Below are positions 5,150 to 5,191 of a DNA stretch of 5,191 nt, piece after piece. A program made the translations under genes and the position numbers. Position 1 is the stretch's first letter; each line of letters starts with the position of its first letter. The stretch is from positions 1 through 5,191 of the forward strand of contig JAJRTI010000124.1 of the NCBI GenBank assembly GCA_024278415.1. The letters run 5' to 3'. The stretch comes from Planctomycetota bacterium (lineage in GTDB: Bacteria; Planctomycetota; Brocadiia; JAJRTI01). The notes under the pieces are model-generated. The model worked only from the letters and a program-made list of their open reading frames with translations. It ran no database searches and had not been told where the DNA came from.

Positions 5150-5191
5150 CTTCTTGTTTTTCATGACAGTTCTGGATGGATAAGGCACAAC

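Larger units (their letters stand above)
4560..5191. other. Gene-free repeat-rich stretch
   Basis: No reading frame here has a start with a ribosome binding site, a family signature or a normal length. Short frames across it include heptad DNA or the antisense of the tRNA. It contains a heptad palindrome, a mirror-symmetric hairpin cluster and a 25-bp inverted pair, annotated separately. A TGACA/TGTCA dyad at 4800-4811 and the 9-mer ATGACAGTT, repeated directly at 4799 and 5163, are the only other patterns I see. Confidence 0.6.

Noticed and set aside
5060..5164. Minus-strand 34-codon frame beginning MKNKKLVLRC
   Set aside because: No ribosome binding site precedes it, it overlaps the 25-bp inverted repeat, and the related copy near 4707 lacks the same start and diverges soon after, so coding is unsupported.

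Overview
The window is GC-rich bacterial chromosome, probably from an uncultured environmental lineage of the PVC type (Planctomycetes, Verrucomicrobia, Lentisphaerae, Kiritimatiellae) or a neighbour. That placement is an inference. It rests on a large secreted DUF4838 protein, a PHP-domain phosphatase-like gene and intergenic space packed with palindromic repeats. No gene here fixes the phylum. I see no phage, plasmid, transposase, CRISPR or defence gene.

Layout. Bases 1-104 hold three hairpins that look like one half of a REP-like element cut by the window edge. Bases 105-231 show nothing I can name. A YcdX-like PHP metal-dependent hydrolase gene runs on the minus strand (232-993). The gap 994-1187 is almost filled by an inverted repeat whose arms are tandem 7-bp units. 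The DUF4838 gene follows, also minus strand (1188-4175), encoding a 995-residue exported, multi-domain protein probably acting on polysaccharide. Divergent from it, on the plus strand, is tRNA-Asp(GTC) with its own near-consensus promoter and a strong intrinsic terminator (4351-4520). Between the two divergent promoters lies a perfect 33-bp inverted repeat with an 8-nt spacer. The last ~630 bases (4560-5191) hold no convincing gene but contain a second heptad palindrome, a ~206-bp mirror-symmetric cluster of small hairpins, and a 25-bp inverted pair bracketing that cluster.

How the parts relate. The two protein genes share a strand but are separated by 194 bp of repeat, so co-transcription is uncertain. 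The tRNA is an independent unit. The most unusual content is non-coding: three classes of palindromic DNA (heptad arrays, the promoter palindrome, and REP-like hairpins with mostly GNA/TNC triloops), each internally ordered. No enzyme that would mobilise any of them is encoded in the window.
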